Source: Blastococcus sp. DSM 46786
GTDB taxonomy: Bacteria; Actinomycetota; Actinomycetes; Mycobacteriales; Geodermatophilaceae
Length of the DNA: 64,000 nucleotides
Reading direction: 5' to 3'
NCBI RefSeq assembly: GCF_900109665.1
Contig: NZ_FOAO01000010.1
Span: forward strand, 39,295-103,294
The notes beneath the pieces are model-generated. The model did not search any database. It saw only the letters and a list, made by a program, of their open reading frames with translations, and was not told the origin of the DNA. Of this stretch, positions 41,813 to 51,110 are shown in pieces. The position numbers and the translations under genes were made by a program. Positions within the stretch are counted from its first letter, which is position 1. Each line of letters begins with the position of its first letter.

Positions 41813-41851
41813 CAGAGGCCGCCTTCCGTCAGTGACGAAAGGCGGCCTCTG
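41813..41851. terminator. bidirectional terminator between the ligase gene and parB
   Basis: Arms of 19 bases (41813-41831 and 41833-41851) pair with one mismatch; it lies between convergent genes, 18 bp from the parB stop. Confidence 0.75.
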
Positions 41852-41869
41852 CAGTCGCTCTGTGTCGGA

Positions 41870-42934
41870 TCAGGCGTCCGGACGGCGTCCGGTGATGTCC
41901 GGGGCCATGACGCCGATGATGCGCTGCAGATCGTCCACCGAGCCGAACTCGACGACGATCTTCCCCTTCGACCGGCCGATCTGGATCTTCACCTTGGTCT
42001 CGAACATGTCCGACAGCCGGGAGCCGAGCTCCTCGACGCCGGGCGCGGAGATCCGCCGGGTGCGCCGCTTCGCCGCCGGCTCCTCGGCGACCGCCAGGGC
42101 GACGGCCTCCTCGGTGGCCCGCACCGACAGGCCCTCGGCGACGATGCGGGTAGCGAGGGCGTCCTGGGCCACCGGGTCCTGCAGGCCGAGCAGCGCGCGA
42201 GCGTGCCCGGCGGAGATGACGCCGGCGGCGACGCGGGTCTGCACCTTCACCGGCAGCTTCATCAGCCGGATGGTGTTGGTGACCTGGGAGCGGCTGCGCC
42301 CGATCCGCTGGGCGAGCTCCTCGTGCGTGGCCCCGAACTCCTCGAGCAGTTGCTGGTAGGCGGCGGCCTCCTCCAGCGGGTTCAGCTGGACCCGGTGGAT
42401 GTTCTCCAGCAGGGCGTCTCGGAGCATCGCGTCGTCGGTCGTGTCGCGCACGATCGCGGGCACGGTGCCGAGCCCCGCGGCCCGCGCCGCACGCAGGCGC
42501 CGCTCGCCCATGATGAGCTCGTAGCGCCCGCCCTCGGACTCCCGGACGACGATCGGCTGGAGGAGCCCGAACTCCTTGATGCTGTGCGTCAGTTCGTCCA
42601 GGGCCTCGTCGTCGAAGACCTGCCGGGGCTGCTTCGGGTTCGGCACGACGTCCTCGACCGAGACCTCGCGGAGCTGCGCCCCCGGCACACCCACCGTGTC
42701 CGCCTCCGCGGCCGGCGATGGCGGGGGGGAGGGCACCAGGCTGACCGGGGCGGACGCCGGCGCCGCCTCGGCACGCTCGCCGGCGGCGGGCGTCGCCGGT
42801 GGCTGCTCACCGGTCTGCTCGTCCCGCTCCTGGCTCGGCGCGGGCGCAGCCGGGGCGACCGGGGCAGGCGTGGGCGCCGGACCCGTCGGGATGAGCGCCG
42901 CCAGCCCGCGTCCCAGGCCGCCTCGCTTCGTCAT
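41870..42934 (-). CDS. parB: chromosome partitioning protein ParB
   Basis: 354 residues. An N-terminal ParA-contacting segment ([14 protein letters not shown]), a disordered Pro/Ala-rich stretch of about 60 residues, the CTPase/ParB nuclease-like domain ([28 protein letters not shown], with the GERR motif), then the KorB-type HTH ([26 protein letters not shown]) and a dimerisation tail. ParB loads at parS and spreads as a CTP-gated clamp. GGAG lies six bases before the start; it follows parA by 25 bp. Confidence 0.96.
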   Translation of the reverse strand: MTKRGGLGRGLAALIPTGPAPTPAPVAPAAPAPSQERDEQTGEQPPATPAAGERAEAAPASAPVSLVPSPPPSPAAEADTVGVPGAQLREVSVEDVVPNPKQPRQVFDDEALDELTHSIKEFGLLQPIVVRESEGGRYELIMGERRLRAARAAGLGTVPAIVRDTTDDAMLRDALLENIHRVQLNPLEEAAAYQQLLEEFGATHEELAQRIGRSRSQVTNTIRLMKLPVKVQTRVAAGVISAGHARALLGLQDPVAQDALATRIVAEGLSVRATEEAVALAVAEEPAAKRRTRRISAPGVEELGSRLSDMFETKVKIQIGRSKGKIVVEFGSVDDLQRIIGVMAPDITGRRPDA

Positions 42935-42959
42935 GACTGCTCCTCGCTGGCAGGGGTGG

Positions 42960-44015
42960 TCACTGGGAGTCCTGGCGGAACGGCACCGACGTCTCCCCGA
43001 AGGCGAGCGCGCCGACCGGGGTGGCCCCGTTGCTGCCCGCCGCCACGTCGAGCGGTTCCAGCGCGACCCCGCGCTGCGCCAGCTCCCGGGCGGCCTCGAC
43101 GTAGCTGGTCGAGCCGCGCGAACCCGGGTCGTAGGTCAGGACCGACTGCCCGTAGCCCGGAGCCTCGGAGACCCGGACGTTGCGGGGGATGACCGCCTGG
43201 AGCACGAGCTCGCCGAAGTGGTTGCGCACCTCGTCGGCGACCTGGTCGGCGAGCTTGGTGCGCCCGTCGTACATGGTGAGCAGGATCGTCCGCACGGCGA
43301 TCCCCGGGTTCAGGTGCTGGCGGACCAGGTCGATGTTGTTGAGCAGCTGCCCCAGCCCCTCCAGCGCGTAGTACTCGCACTGGATGGGGATGAGCACCTC
43401 GTCGCCGGCCACCAGCGCGTTGAGCGTCAGCAGTCCCAGCGAGGGCGGGCAGTCGATGAGCACGTAGTGCGGCCGGCGTTCCCGCGGCAGGGCCGCGACG
43501 TACGCCTCGATCGCCCGCCGCAGCCGGTGCTCGCGGGCGACGACGGAGACCAGCTCGATCTCGGCGCCGGCCAGGTCGATGGTCGCCGGCACGCAGAGCA
43601 GGTTGGGGCTGGCCGTCGTCGGGTGCACCACCTCGGAGAGCGTGCTGTCGCCGACGAGCGCGTCGTAGATCGAGGGCGTGCCCACGGTGTGCTCGACGCC
43701 GAGGGCGGTGCTCGCGTTGCCCTGGGGGTCGAGGTCGATGACGAGGGTGCGCAGGCCGTACAGGGCGAGGGCCACGCCGAGGTTCACCGTGGACGTGGTC
43801 TTCCCGACCCCGCCCTTCTGGTTCGCGATGGTGATGACCCGGATGCGCCCGGGAGCAGGGAAGGGCTCCTGCTCGGCGGCGTGCAGCACGCGCGTCGCGC
43901 GCAGGGCCTCCATGGCGATAGGGCTGTCGAAGTCCGCGAGCCCACCCGAGGACGACGCCGTCGACGACTGGTCAGCCGCGAGACTGCTGCGCAGCCGCTC
44001 GCCCGGGTCGGTCAT
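42960..44015 (-). CDS. parA: chromosome partitioning ATPase ParA
   Basis: 351 residues. The deviant Walker A of ParA/MinD ATPases is [15 protein letters not shown] (about 85-99), with [12 protein letters not shown] and [13 protein letters not shown]. The first ~65 residues are a variable extension. ParA binds DNA as an ATP dimer and moves ParB-parS complexes. The ATG at 44015 is 23 bp from the first of two parS-like palindromes, so the ParAB complex may repress its own promoter. Confidence 0.96.
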   Translation of the reverse strand: MTDPGERLRSSLAADQSSTASSSGGLADFDSPIAMEALRATRVLHAAEQEPFPAPGRIRVITIANQKGGVGKTTSTVNLGVALALYGLRTLVIDLDPQGNASTALGVEHTVGTPSIYDALVGDSTLSEVVHPTTASPNLLCVPATIDLAGAEIELVSVVAREHRLRRAIEAYVAALPRERRPHYVLIDCPPSLGLLTLNALVAGDEVLIPIQCEYYALEGLGQLLNNIDLVRQHLNPGIAVRTILLTMYDGRTKLADQVADEVRNHFGELVLQAVIPRNVRVSEAPGYGQSVLTYDPGSRGSTSYVEAARELAQRGVALEPLDVAAGSNGATPVGALAFGETSVPFRQDSQ

Positions 44016-44037
44016 CGCTGGTCCTTCCTCTGCCGGC

Positions 44038-44051
44038 GTTTCACGTGGAAC
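44038..44051. promoter_or_regulatory. parS-like site upstream of parA
   Basis: GTTTCACGTGGAAC, closest in the window to the consensus GTTTCACGTGAAAC (13 of 14), 23 bp before parA. Confidence 0.8.
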
Positions 44052-44070
44052 GGATCGGGTAGCGGCATCT

Positions 44071-44084
44071 GTTCCACGTGGAAC
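44071..44084. promoter_or_regulatory. second parS-like site upstream of parA
   Basis: GTTCCACGTGGAAC; the palindrome extends to 16 bp (TGTTCCACGTGGAACA, 44070-44085). It is 33 bp from the previous site, about three helical turns, so ParB dimers could lie on the same face. Confidence 0.8.
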
Positions 44085-44111
44085 AGGACACGGATCGGCC
44101 TCCCGGCACCG

Positions 44112-44798
44112 TCACCGGTCTCCCCGCGTCATGACCACCACGGTAGTGGCAGCGTCTCCCAGTGATGCACCGACGGCCCGCGCCTCGATGTCACGCATCC
44201 CGGCGGCGTGCAGTTCCGGCCGGAGCGCCGGCAGCTCGGCCAGCGCCCGCGACCCGACGAGGGCCACCAGCTGGGCTCCCGGCCGCAGGAGGCCACGGCA
44301 CCAGCCGACGAGCCGTGGGAGGGGTGCGACCGCCCGGGCGGTGACGACGTCGACGCGTCCGACGGCGGCGACCACCGACCGGTCCTCGGCGCGGCCCCGC
44401 ACCACCCGCCACGTCGACGGCGCCTCGGCCAGGTCGGCGACCGCCTCCTCCAGGAACTCCACCCGCCGGGCCATCGGCTCGACGAGCGTGAGGGCGATGT
44501 CCGGACGCGCCAGTCCGAGGGGGATACCCGGCAGCCCGGCGCCGCTGCCGACGTCGACCACCCGGGCGTCCCGGGGCACCGCCTCGGCCACCGCGGCGCT
44601 GTTGAGCACGTGCCGTTCCCACAGCCGGGGGACCTCGCGGGGGCCGATGAGTCCGCGGGTCACCCCGTCGGAGGCGAGCCGGGCCACGTACCGCTGCGCC
44701 GCGGGCAGGGCGGCGCCGAAGACCTCGGCGGCCTGCGCCGGCGCAGCGGGTACCTCCGGCACGCCCGCCGCGCCGGCCGGGGGACCTGCGTCGCTCAC
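44112..44798 (-). CDS. rsmG: 16S rRNA (guanine-527-N7)-methyltransferase
   Basis: 228 residues of the GidB fold: SAM motif RVVDVGSGAGLPGIPL, VEPMARRVEFLEEAV, ARAVAPLPRLVGW and a C-terminal strand with LVALVGSRA. It methylates G527 in 16S rRNA; loss gives low-level streptomycin resistance in actinobacteria. GTG 44798 overlaps the jag stop (GTGA). Part of the rpmH-to-parB leftward operon. Confidence 0.94.
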   Translation of the reverse strand: MSDAGPPAGAAGVPEVPAAPAQAAEVFGAALPAAQRYVARLASDGVTRGLIGPREVPRLWERHVLNSAAVAEAVPRDARVVDVGSGAGLPGIPLGLARPDIALTLVEPMARRVEFLEEAVADLAEAPSTWRVVRGRAEDRSVVAAVGRVDVVTARAVAPLPRLVGWCRGLLRPGAQLVALVGSRALAELPALRPELHAAGMRDIEARAVGASLGDAATTVVVMTRGDR

Positions 44799-45388
44799 CT
44801 GTCGGGCAGGACCACGACGCGGCGGCGGGGCTCCTCGCCCTCCGACTCGCTGTGCACGCCCGCGACCGAGGAGATGACGTCGTGCACGACCTTGCGCTCG
44901 AACGGGTTCATCGGGCTCAGCCGCTCGGGCTGACCGCTGGCGGAGACCCGGCGCGCGGTCTCCGCGGCCAGCGAGGTGAGGTCGGCCCGGCGCTTGGCCC
45001 GGTATCCGCCGACGTCGAGCATCAGCCGGCTGCGCACGCCCGTCGACTGGGCGACGGCGAGGCGGGTGAGCTCCTGCAGCGCCTCGAGCGTCGCGCCGTC
45101 CGGCCCGATGAGGTCGCCCAGCCGGCCCCCGACGATGGCGACCGACGCCCGGTCGCCCTCCACGTCGAGGTCGATGTCGCCGTCCACGTCGAGGATGTCG
45201 AGGAGGCGTTCCAGGTAGTCCCCGGCCACGTCACCCTCGCGGACCAGCAGGTCGTCGCCGGTCCCACCGGCCCCACCTGCCCCGTCCGTCTCGACGTCGA
45301 CGGGCTCCACGACGGCGTCGTCGCTGGCGGCGTCCGCGTCGGGCAGGGCCGGCGGGTTGTCTGTCACGGGCTGCTGCGGAGCACTCAC
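44795..45388 (-). CDS. Jag/KhpB RNA-binding protein (KH and R3H domains)
   Basis: 197 residues. An acidic N terminus, a KH-like domain (VDLDVEGDRASVAIVGGRLGDLIGPDG, about 80-140) and an R3H domain (RKVVHDVI...SESEGEEPRRRVVV). KhpB proteins bind small RNAs and mRNAs and affect cell elongation. GTG 45388 with GGGAGG seven bases upstream; an in-frame extension to 45688 is low-complexity and rejected. Between yidC and rsmG as in most actinobacteria. Confidence 0.88.
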   Translation of the reverse strand: MSAPQQPVTDNPPALPDADAASDDAVVEPVDVETDGAGGAGGTGDDLLVREGDVAGDYLERLLDILDVDGDIDLDVEGDRASVAIVGGRLGDLIGPDGATLEALQELTRLAVAQSTGVRSRLMLDVGGYRAKRRADLTSLAAETARRVSASGQPERLSPMNPFERKVVHDVISSVAGVHSESEGEEPRRRVVVLPDR

Positions 45389-45476
45389 GGGTGTTCCTCC
45401 CAGTTCGGTGCGGCGGCCGGGTCGTCCCGGTGGTCTGTGTGCCGGACGGGCCGGCGGGGGAGCGGTACGGCGGAGG

Positions 45477-46643
45477 TCAGCGACGCTTCCGCTTCCCGCG
45501 GTTGGCCGGCCCTTGGCCCGCCCCGGGCCGGGAGCTGCGGCCGGATCCGGAACCGGCGTTGCGCGACCCGGTGGAACCGTTGGCCGTCGAGCCGTTCCCC
45601 GTCGAGCCGTTGTCCGTGGAACCGTTGTCCGTGGAACCGTTGTCCGTGGAACCGTCCGCCGTTGAACCGTCCGCCGTGGGCCCGTCACCGGGGAGGCCGT
45701 CGCCGTCCACGGTGCTGGCCGGGGCGGCGGTGGTGCCCGACGGGCGCCCCTGCTTGGGCCGCACCGGCTTGGCGCCGGGCTTCGGGGCCAGCGTCTTGGG
45801 GTCGATCGCCGGCTTGTCCGCGGCGGCCTTCGCCTTGGCGGCGTCCGAACCGGGCGGCGGCATTTTGCGGAGGATGAAGAACTGCTGGCCCATCGTCCAC
45901 AGGTTGTTCGTCATCCAGTAGATGAGGACACCGATCGGGAAGATGAAGCCCGAGACGAAGAGGCTGATCGGGACGCCGTAGAGCATCAGCTTCTGCACCA
46001 TGGCGGCCTGGCCCTCGACCGGGCCCGAGCGCGACATGATCTGCTTCTGCGTGAAGTACGTCGTGAAGCACATGACGATGATCAGCGCGAACGCGACGAT
46101 GCGGATGTTCGTGTAGTTGACCCCGGCGATCCCGAGGATCGCCTGCTCCTTGGCGCCGCTCATGTTGAACGACGCGGAGATCGGCGCACCGAACAGCTGC
46201 GCCCGTGCGGCCTCGTCGGTGAGCTGGTTCGACCACGAGTACAGACCCTGCTTGTCCGGCGCCAGCCGGCGCAGGACGTGGAAGAGCGACAGGAAGACCG
46301 GGATCTGCGGCAGGATCGGCAGGCAGCCGGCCAGCGGGTTGACGCCGCGCTCCTTCTGGAGCTGCTGCATCGCCACGGCCATCCCCTGGCGGTCGCTGCC
46401 GTACTGCTTGCGCAGCTTGGCGATCTCCGGCTGGAGCTCCTGCATCGCCCGCTGCGACTTGACCTGCTTCACGAACAGCGGGAAGAGGATCAGGCGGATC
46501 GTGACGACCAGGAAGACGATCGCCAGCACCCAGCTCAGCCCGCCGAGGGCCGTCTCCGGTGCGGGGTCGCCGAACACCAGGTTCCACAGCGAGTGCCACC
46601 GGGCCATGACCCAGGAGATGGCGGTGTACAGCCAGTCAAGCAA
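45477..46643 (-). CDS. yidC: membrane protein insertase YidC
   Basis: 388 residues from a TTG at 46643; the start is chosen because [19 protein letters not shown] is the conserved N terminus and GGAGGAG lies just upstream. Five helices follow, including [22 protein letters not shown] with the hydrophilic-groove Arg and the [19 protein letters not shown] end. It inserts membrane proteins with or without SecYEG. The C-terminal ~110 residues are disordered, with a (STxxG)n repeat and a basic end (RGKRKRR) that may bind ribosomes. Confidence 0.93.
   Translation of the reverse strand: MLDWLYTAISWVMARWHSLWNLVFGDPAPETALGGLSWVLAIVFLVVTIRLILFPLFVKQVKSQRAMQELQPEIAKLRKQYGSDRQGMAVAMQQLQKERGVNPLAGCLPILPQIPVFLSLFHVLRRLAPDKQGLYSWSNQLTDEAARAQLFGAPISASFNMSGAKEQAILGIAGVNYTNIRIVAFALIIVMCFTTYFTQKQIMSRSGPVEGQAAMVQKLMLYGVPISLFVSGFIFPIGVLIYWMTNNLWTMGQQFFILRKMPPPGSDAAKAKAAADKPAIDPKTLAPKPGAKPVRPKQGRPSGTTAAPASTVDGDGLPGDGPTADGSTADGSTDNGSTDNGSTDNGSTGNGSTANGSTGSRNAGSGSGRSSRPGAGQGPANRGKRKRR
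45571..45685 (-). repeat. 15-bp tandem repeat encoding STxxG units in the YidC tail
   Basis: Seven to eight five-residue units (variants [20 protein letters not shown]) are encoded by 15-bp units around CCGTTGTCCGTGGAA; three in the middle are identical. The identity points to recent expansion by slippage. Confidence 0.85.
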
Positions 46644-47022
46644 CGGAGGACTCCTCCTGCGGGGTCCGGCACGCGGCCGGCGGGGTGGCCTCGCGGCCGG
46701 GGTCATCGGACGGCGCGACCTGAGGACGTGCCGCTGAGCTGGACGAGCGGGCGCCCGTCCCAGTTCCACGGGCCGGCGGCACGGGGTCCACACCGCCCGG
46801 GTGCCACGGCGCGCACTTGGCCAGCCGTACCAGCGCCAGCCGGCTGCCGCGGGCCGCGCCGTGCCGGCCGACCGCCTCGGCCGCGTAGGCGCTGCAGGTC
46901 GGGTGGAACCGGCACCGCGGGGGGAACGCCGGGCTGATCGCCCGGGAGTAGAAGCCGACGGCGCACAGCAGCAGCCGAGCGGCGGCGGAGCGGTGCGGGG
47001 CCGACCCGGTCGGGACGTTCAC
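46636..47022 (-). CDS. yidD: membrane protein insertion efficiency factor YidD
   Basis: 128 residues. The conserved core is [30 protein letters not shown] with the two cysteines and the RCAP-like [14 protein letters not shown] end of the family, within the first ~85 residues; the rest is a polar, variable tail. It helps YidC-dependent insertion. The 3' end overlaps the yidC start by eight bases; the start overlaps rnpA. Confidence 0.92.
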   Translation of the reverse strand: MNVPTGSAPHRSAAARLLLCAVGFYSRAISPAFPPRCRFHPTCSAYAAEAVGRHGAARGSRLALVRLAKCAPWHPGGVDPVPPARGTGTGARSSSSAARPQVAPSDDPGREATPPAACRTPQEESSVA

Positions 47023-47399
47023 CGCCGCGCCCCCCGGTCGCCGAGCAGCCGGTCCAGGCCGGCGGTCAGGTCGCGGTGCAGCGCGGCCGAGTCGGCCGCG
47101 GCGGCCTCGGGACGGGCTCGGACGACGAGGTCCGCGCTCGCCGGGAGCCGGTCGAGCTCGGTGCGGACCACGGCACGCAGCCGGCGGGTCACCCGGTGGC
47201 GGACCACCGAGTTGCCCACGCTCTTGCCCACCACGAAACCGGCCCGCGCAGCCACCGGCGACGATGCGTCGCCGGCCGGCTGCTCGGGCCGTTCGGGGAG
47301 GTAGTGCAGCACCATGGTCGGCCGCCCGGCGCGCCGGCCGGATCGGACCACCGCGGTGAACTCCGGGCGCCGGCGCAGGCGTGCCTGCGCAGGCAGCAC
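47019..47399 (-). CDS. rnpA: ribonuclease P protein component
   Basis: 126 residues. RNP signature is present as [23 protein letters not shown], preceded by the [18 protein letters not shown] strand. It assists the RNase P RNA in maturing tRNA 5' ends. GTG 47399 lies two bases after the rpmH stop; a four-base overlap joins it to yidD. Confidence 0.94.
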   Translation of the reverse strand: MLPAQARLRRRPEFTAVVRSGRRAGRPTMVLHYLPERPEQPAGDASSPVAARAGFVVGKSVGNSVVRHRVTRRLRAVVRTELDRLPASADLVVRARPEAAAADSAALHRDLTAGLDRLLGDRGARR

Positions 47400-47400
47400 G

Positions 47401-47538
47401 TCAGGCGGAGAGCTTCTCGCGGCCCTTGCGCCGACGGGTGGCGAGGATCGCCCGGCCCGCGCGGGTCCGCATCCGCAGCCGGAAGCCGTGGGTCTTGGAC
47501 CGGCGGCGGTTGTTCGGCTGGAAGGTGCGCTTGCTCAC
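47401..47538 (-). CDS. rpmH: 50S ribosomal protein L34
   Basis: 45 residues starting [19 protein letters not shown] and ending [10 protein letters not shown], the usual L34 sequence and length. The GTG at 47538 has GAGGTA-type sequence upstream in the minus strand (GGAGTACCTC). First gene of the leftward operon rpmH-rnpA-yidD-yidC-jag-rsmG, divergent from dnaA. Confidence 0.97.
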   Translation of the reverse strand: MSKRTFQPNNRRRSKTHGFRLRMRTRAGRAILATRRRKGREKLSA

Positions 47539-48223
47539 GAGGTACTCCCACTACACGGCATCGGCGGTGCGCCCCGTCGGTGGACGGGAGCGCGCGGGGC
47601 ACCGGAACGGCACGACGACCGTCCCCGGGACCCCGGAAGCTGGCACTGCGGACCGACGGACCCGGGCCCGACCGCGCAGACTGGCGCGGCGGGAGGACGG
47701 GCACACCCGTCCGCAGACTCCGGCCAGCATAGCCGAGGACGAACGGGTGCCGGTGACCGACCGCCCATGGTGCGCCCACCACGACGGGCGGACCACGGCG
47801 GCACGCCGGGCGGGCACGACGTCCTCCGATGCGCGGAGCGACCTCTGCGCCACCCGGTGCGGACCGCGGCGGCGTTGCCGGGCTGTGGACGGGGCTGTTA
47901 GCGTCGCCGTCGCTCCGCGTCGGACGTCAGGGTCACGGCGCGCGGGCCGACCCCGTCGGTCGACCGACCGCCGAGCCACTCCTCCAGCCGCCCGAACAAG
48001 GCCGTGACCAGCGAAGACGCTGCATCGGCCAGCGTCCCGTGCGGAGCCGGCGCAGCACCTCTGCCGGCCGTGCACAGCCTGTGGACACCGATGTGGATCG
48101 CACGCGTTCGTGTGTCCACAACCGGGGCATCCACCGGTGGACGGCCGCGGAGGGCGCGGCGCGGCCGTGCAGGACGCACCGGGAGCGGCCGCGGGGTCGA
48201 CAGCACTGGGAGGACGAGACGGC
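47539..48223. other. 685-bp rpmH-dnaA intergenic region
   Basis: No coding frame of normal composition is present. It must hold the divergent promoters of rpmH and dnaA. DnaA-box-like sites lie near the dnaA end (separate entry) and a weaker TGTGGACGG at 47884-47892. I see no clear hairpin or RNA gene. Confidence 0.6.
48080..48120. promoter_or_regulatory. inverted pair of near-consensus DnaA boxes upstream of dnaA
   Basis: TGTGGACAC (48080-48088) and GTGTCCACA (48112-48120) are the same 9-mer in opposite orientation, each one base from TTGTCCACA. They lie 104-144 bp before the dnaA start, suited to DnaA autoregulation. Confidence 0.6.
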
Positions 48224-49996
48224 ATGGCGGATGCCACGCTGGACCTGGCGACGGCCTGGGACCAGATCCGGGAGCGACTGGCGACCAGCCTCTCCCCGCA
48301 GCAGAACGCGATGCTCAACCTGACCCGGCCGCTGGGCCTGGTCGAGGACACCGCCGTGCTGGCGGCGCCGAACGAGTTCACCCAGACGGTGCTCGAGTCG
48401 CGCATGCGCCGGGTGCTCGCCGAAGCGTTGTCCGAGCAGTTCGGCCGCGACATCCGCGTCGCCGTCCAGCTCGAGGACGCGCCGGCGGCGCCACCGCCCG
48501 ACCCCCGGGACGACGAGCCGACCCGCCGGCCCTGGTCGGCGGTCGAGGCGCAGCGGGCCGAGGAGGACCAGGCCAACCGGGACCGCACCGACGACGGGCG
48601 CAGCGCGTTCGGCGTCCGCACCGACGTCGTGGGCACCCCCGCACCCTGGGACCGGCCCGCGGCGGCCGAGCGACCGGTCGCCCACGACTTCCCCGAGGTC
48701 CGCGAGCTCCACCCCGCCGACGGCCCGCCGCGCCCCCCGGCCGACCGCGGGGCGCCGGAGGACTGGAGCACCACCACGTGGGGCAGCGACGCGTCGGCGC
48801 CGGCCACGAGCCAGGACTGGGGTGGCGCCGGGACGGCGTCGACCGCCGACGTGCTCCCGTTCGACGTCGACGGGTCGGCGGGGGAGTCGCGCCGTTCCGG
48901 GGCCGGACCCGCGGCCGGGGCGCGCAGCCGCCGGCCGGAGGCGGGCCGCCCCGCCGGCCTGGACCCGGGGCTCAACCCCAAGTACGTCTTCGACAGTTTC
49001 GTCATCGGCAACAGCAACCGGTTCGCCCACGCCGCGGCGGTCGCGGTCGCCGAGGCGCCGGCGCGGGCCTACAACCCGCTGTTCATCTACGGCGAGTCCG
49101 GGCTGGGGAAGACCCACCTCCTGCACGCGATCGGGCACTACGCCGCGCGGATGTTCCCCAACGTCAAGGTGCGCTACGTGAGCACCGAGGAGTTCACCAA
49201 CGAGTTCATCAACCTGGTGCACTCCGGCCGGGCCGAGGACTTCCGCCGCCGGTACCGCGACATCGACTTCCTGCTCATCGACGACATCCAGTTCCTGGAG
49301 CGCGCCGAGCGGACGCAGGAGGAGTTCTTCCACACCTTCAACACGCTGCACAACGCCAGCAAGCAGATCGTGATCACCTCCGACCGGCCGCCGAAGAAGC
49401 TGACGACGCTCGAGGACCGGCTGCGCACCCGCTTCGAGTGGGGGCTGATCACCGACGTCCAGGCACCCGACCTGGAGACCCGCATCGCGATCCTGCGCAA
49501 GAAGGCGTGGGGCGAGCGGCTGCAGGTGCCCGACCAGGTGCTGGAGTTCATCGCGTCGAAGGTGCAGACCAACATCCGCGAGCTCGAGGGCGCGCTCATC
49601 CGCGTGACCGCGTTCGCGTCGCTCAACAAGCAGCAGGTCGACCTGCCCCTGGCCGAACTCGTGCTCAAGGACCTGATCAGCGACGAGCAGGGGCCGCAGA
49701 TCACCGCGGCGATCATCATGGCCGCCACCGCCGAGTACTTCTCCGTGACGATGGAAGAGCTGCAGGGCACCAACCGCAGCCGCACGCTGGTCAACGCCCG
49801 GCAGATCGCGATGTACCTCTGCCGTGAGCTGACCGAGCTGTCGCTGCCGCGCATCGGGGCCTCGTTCGGCGGCAAGGACCACACCACGGTCATGCACGCG
49901 GTCAAGAAGATCACCAACCTGATGAGCGAGCGGCGGGCGACGTACACGCAGGTCACCGAGCTCACCGCCCGCATCAAGAGCCGCGCCCGGCAGTAG
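48224..49996 (+). CDS. dnaA: chromosomal replication initiator DnaA
   Basis: 590 residues. Domain I is [22 protein letters not shown]; domain II is a long disordered acidic/Pro-rich linker (about 95-250) as in Streptomyces; the AAA+ domain III has [15 protein letters not shown] and [10 protein letters not shown]; domain IV has the DNA-binding signature [14 protein letters not shown] 48224 is chosen because domain I begins there, with GGGAGGA 10 bases upstream. DnaA melts oriC, which lies immediately downstream. Confidence 0.97.
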   Translation: MADATLDLATAWDQIRERLATSLSPQQNAMLNLTRPLGLVEDTAVLAAPNEFTQTVLESRMRRVLAEALSEQFGRDIRVAVQLEDAPAAPPPDPRDDEPTRRPWSAVEAQRAEEDQANRDRTDDGRSAFGVRTDVVGTPAPWDRPAAAERPVAHDFPEVRELHPADGPPRPPADRGAPEDWSTTTWGSDASAPATSQDWGGAGTASTADVLPFDVDGSAGESRRSGAGPAAGARSRRPEAGRPAGLDPGLNPKYVFDSFVIGNSNRFAHAAAVAVAEAPARAYNPLFIYGESGLGKTHLLHAIGHYAARMFPNVKVRYVSTEEFTNEFINLVHSGRAEDFRRRYRDIDFLLIDDIQFLERAERTQEEFFHTFNTLHNASKQIVITSDRPPKKLTTLEDRLRTRFEWGLITDVQAPDLETRIAILRKKAWGERLQVPDQVLEFIASKVQTNIRELEGALIRVTAFASLNKQQVDLPLAELVLKDLISDEQGPQITAAIIMAATAEYFSVTMEELQGTNRSRTLVNARQIAMYLCRELTELSLPRIGASFGGKDHTTVMHAVKKITNLMSERRATYTQVTELTARIKSRARQ

Positions 49997-50003
49997 AAGG
50001 ACT

Positions 50004-50050
50004 TCCCTGCCCCCCAGCGCTCGCACGCTCGCGCCGGTCCCCTGCAGGGA
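50004..50050 (+). terminator. dnaA 3' stem-loop with CGCTCGCACGCTCGCG core
   Basis: TCCCTGC (50004-50010) pairs with GCAGGGA (50044-50050). The loop contains a 16-base core also found after dnaN and, with changes, after gnd. Starts eight bases after the dnaA stop. Confidence 0.5.
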
Positions 50051-50349
50051 GGCCGTTCCAGCACGTCACCGCGTGCCGTTCCCGACGTGAGCTGAGCCCA
50101 CCAGTCGTGCCTGCGCGGGACCCTCCGGGCCCCACTCGGCGCGACCCTGCCTGTGCCGTCCCCAACTCTCACGGAGCCGGTCACCGGGCGCCTGCTCGCA
50201 CACCCTGGGCCGTCTCGGCGGGAGCTTGCCCTACCTCGGATGTTCACGTCCTGGTCGCCGTCCACGGCTGCCCGCGGTGACGGTGCGCACCCGCGACGGT
50301 CACCGTCCGGACGCCTGCCGGCCACCGTCCCGACGCGGTCGACAAGTCG

Positions 50350-50358
50350 TTGTCCACA
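50350..50358 (+). promoter_or_regulatory. consensus DnaA box in oriC
   Basis: TTGTCCACA, exact match to the actinobacterial DnaA box, followed 4 bp later by an opposite-strand TGTGGATCC. Likely the strongest binding site of the origin. Confidence 0.8.
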
Positions 50359-51110
50359 CCTGTGTGGATCCCTGGGGACGGAGGAATCGCTGGTTCTGCG
50401 CACGATGACCCGCGTGGGGACGGCGACCGGCGTCGACTCGTCGAGAAGTTGTCCCCAGGGATGTGCACAGCTGGGGGAAAGTCCGGTCGGCACCGTTCCG
50501 CGACCCGTCGACACGGCACCCCCAGCTCTCGGCCGACGAGCCCCCGGATGCCGGTCGCGCGCCGTTGACCTGCACGGATGTCCGTCCAGGGCGATCCGGT
50601 CCGCACGGGGCGCCGCCGGCCGCCCGCGACCGGTGCACACCACCTGGGGACGGACCGGGGAGACGCAGGGGACAGCAGGTGGACCGCCGGCGGTGACCGT
50701 GCACAACCGTCGATCTGTCCACGTGTCGACAACAGGGAGACCCTGACCACCCACAATCGGCCAACACCCCGATCCGGGCGCTGACCTGCGCGAAGGGCCT
50801 CGATCCCCAGGTTCCACACCAGTGATGACGAGGATGAAGGAGTTATCCCGGAGAATTCTCGAACCACAGTCTGGGTGGGGACGCTCCGCTGGGCAGGGTT
50901 CCCGGCTCCCGGACGCCCATCACCGAGACCTCGTGGGGAACAGCAACCCATCGAGGGACCGGGGTTTCCCCACCAGGGGCTGCAACAGGCACGATGAGCA
51001 CCGCAGCGGAGCCTCTGCCCCGCCGCAGGACGGACGACGAGCTCCGCGCCCGTGCCGGCCACCTCCCCGGTGGTCCCACGGACGCGGACCGAGCATGGGT
51101 GGGTCGAGAG

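Larger units (their letters stand above)
49997..51110. other. oriC, dnaA-dnaN intergenic region
   Basis: 1114 bp without a credible gene. It holds one exact DnaA box TTGTCCACA (50350-50358), TTGTCCCCA (50449-50457), CTGTCCACG (50715-50723), TTATCCCGG (50843-50851) and repeated TGGGGACGG motifs. The AT-richest stretch is about 50838-50870, near dnaN, and may be the unwinding site. Its position between dnaA and dnaN is the standard actinobacterial origin. Confidence 0.85.

Noticed and set aside
45571..45685. Short direct repeats considered as a CRISPR array
   Set aside because: The unit is 15 bp with no spacers and it encodes an in-frame repeat of the YidC tail.
50994..51110. N-terminal extension of dnaN
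   Set aside because: The clamp fold begins at ATG 51111; the extension translates origin sequence and is not conserved.
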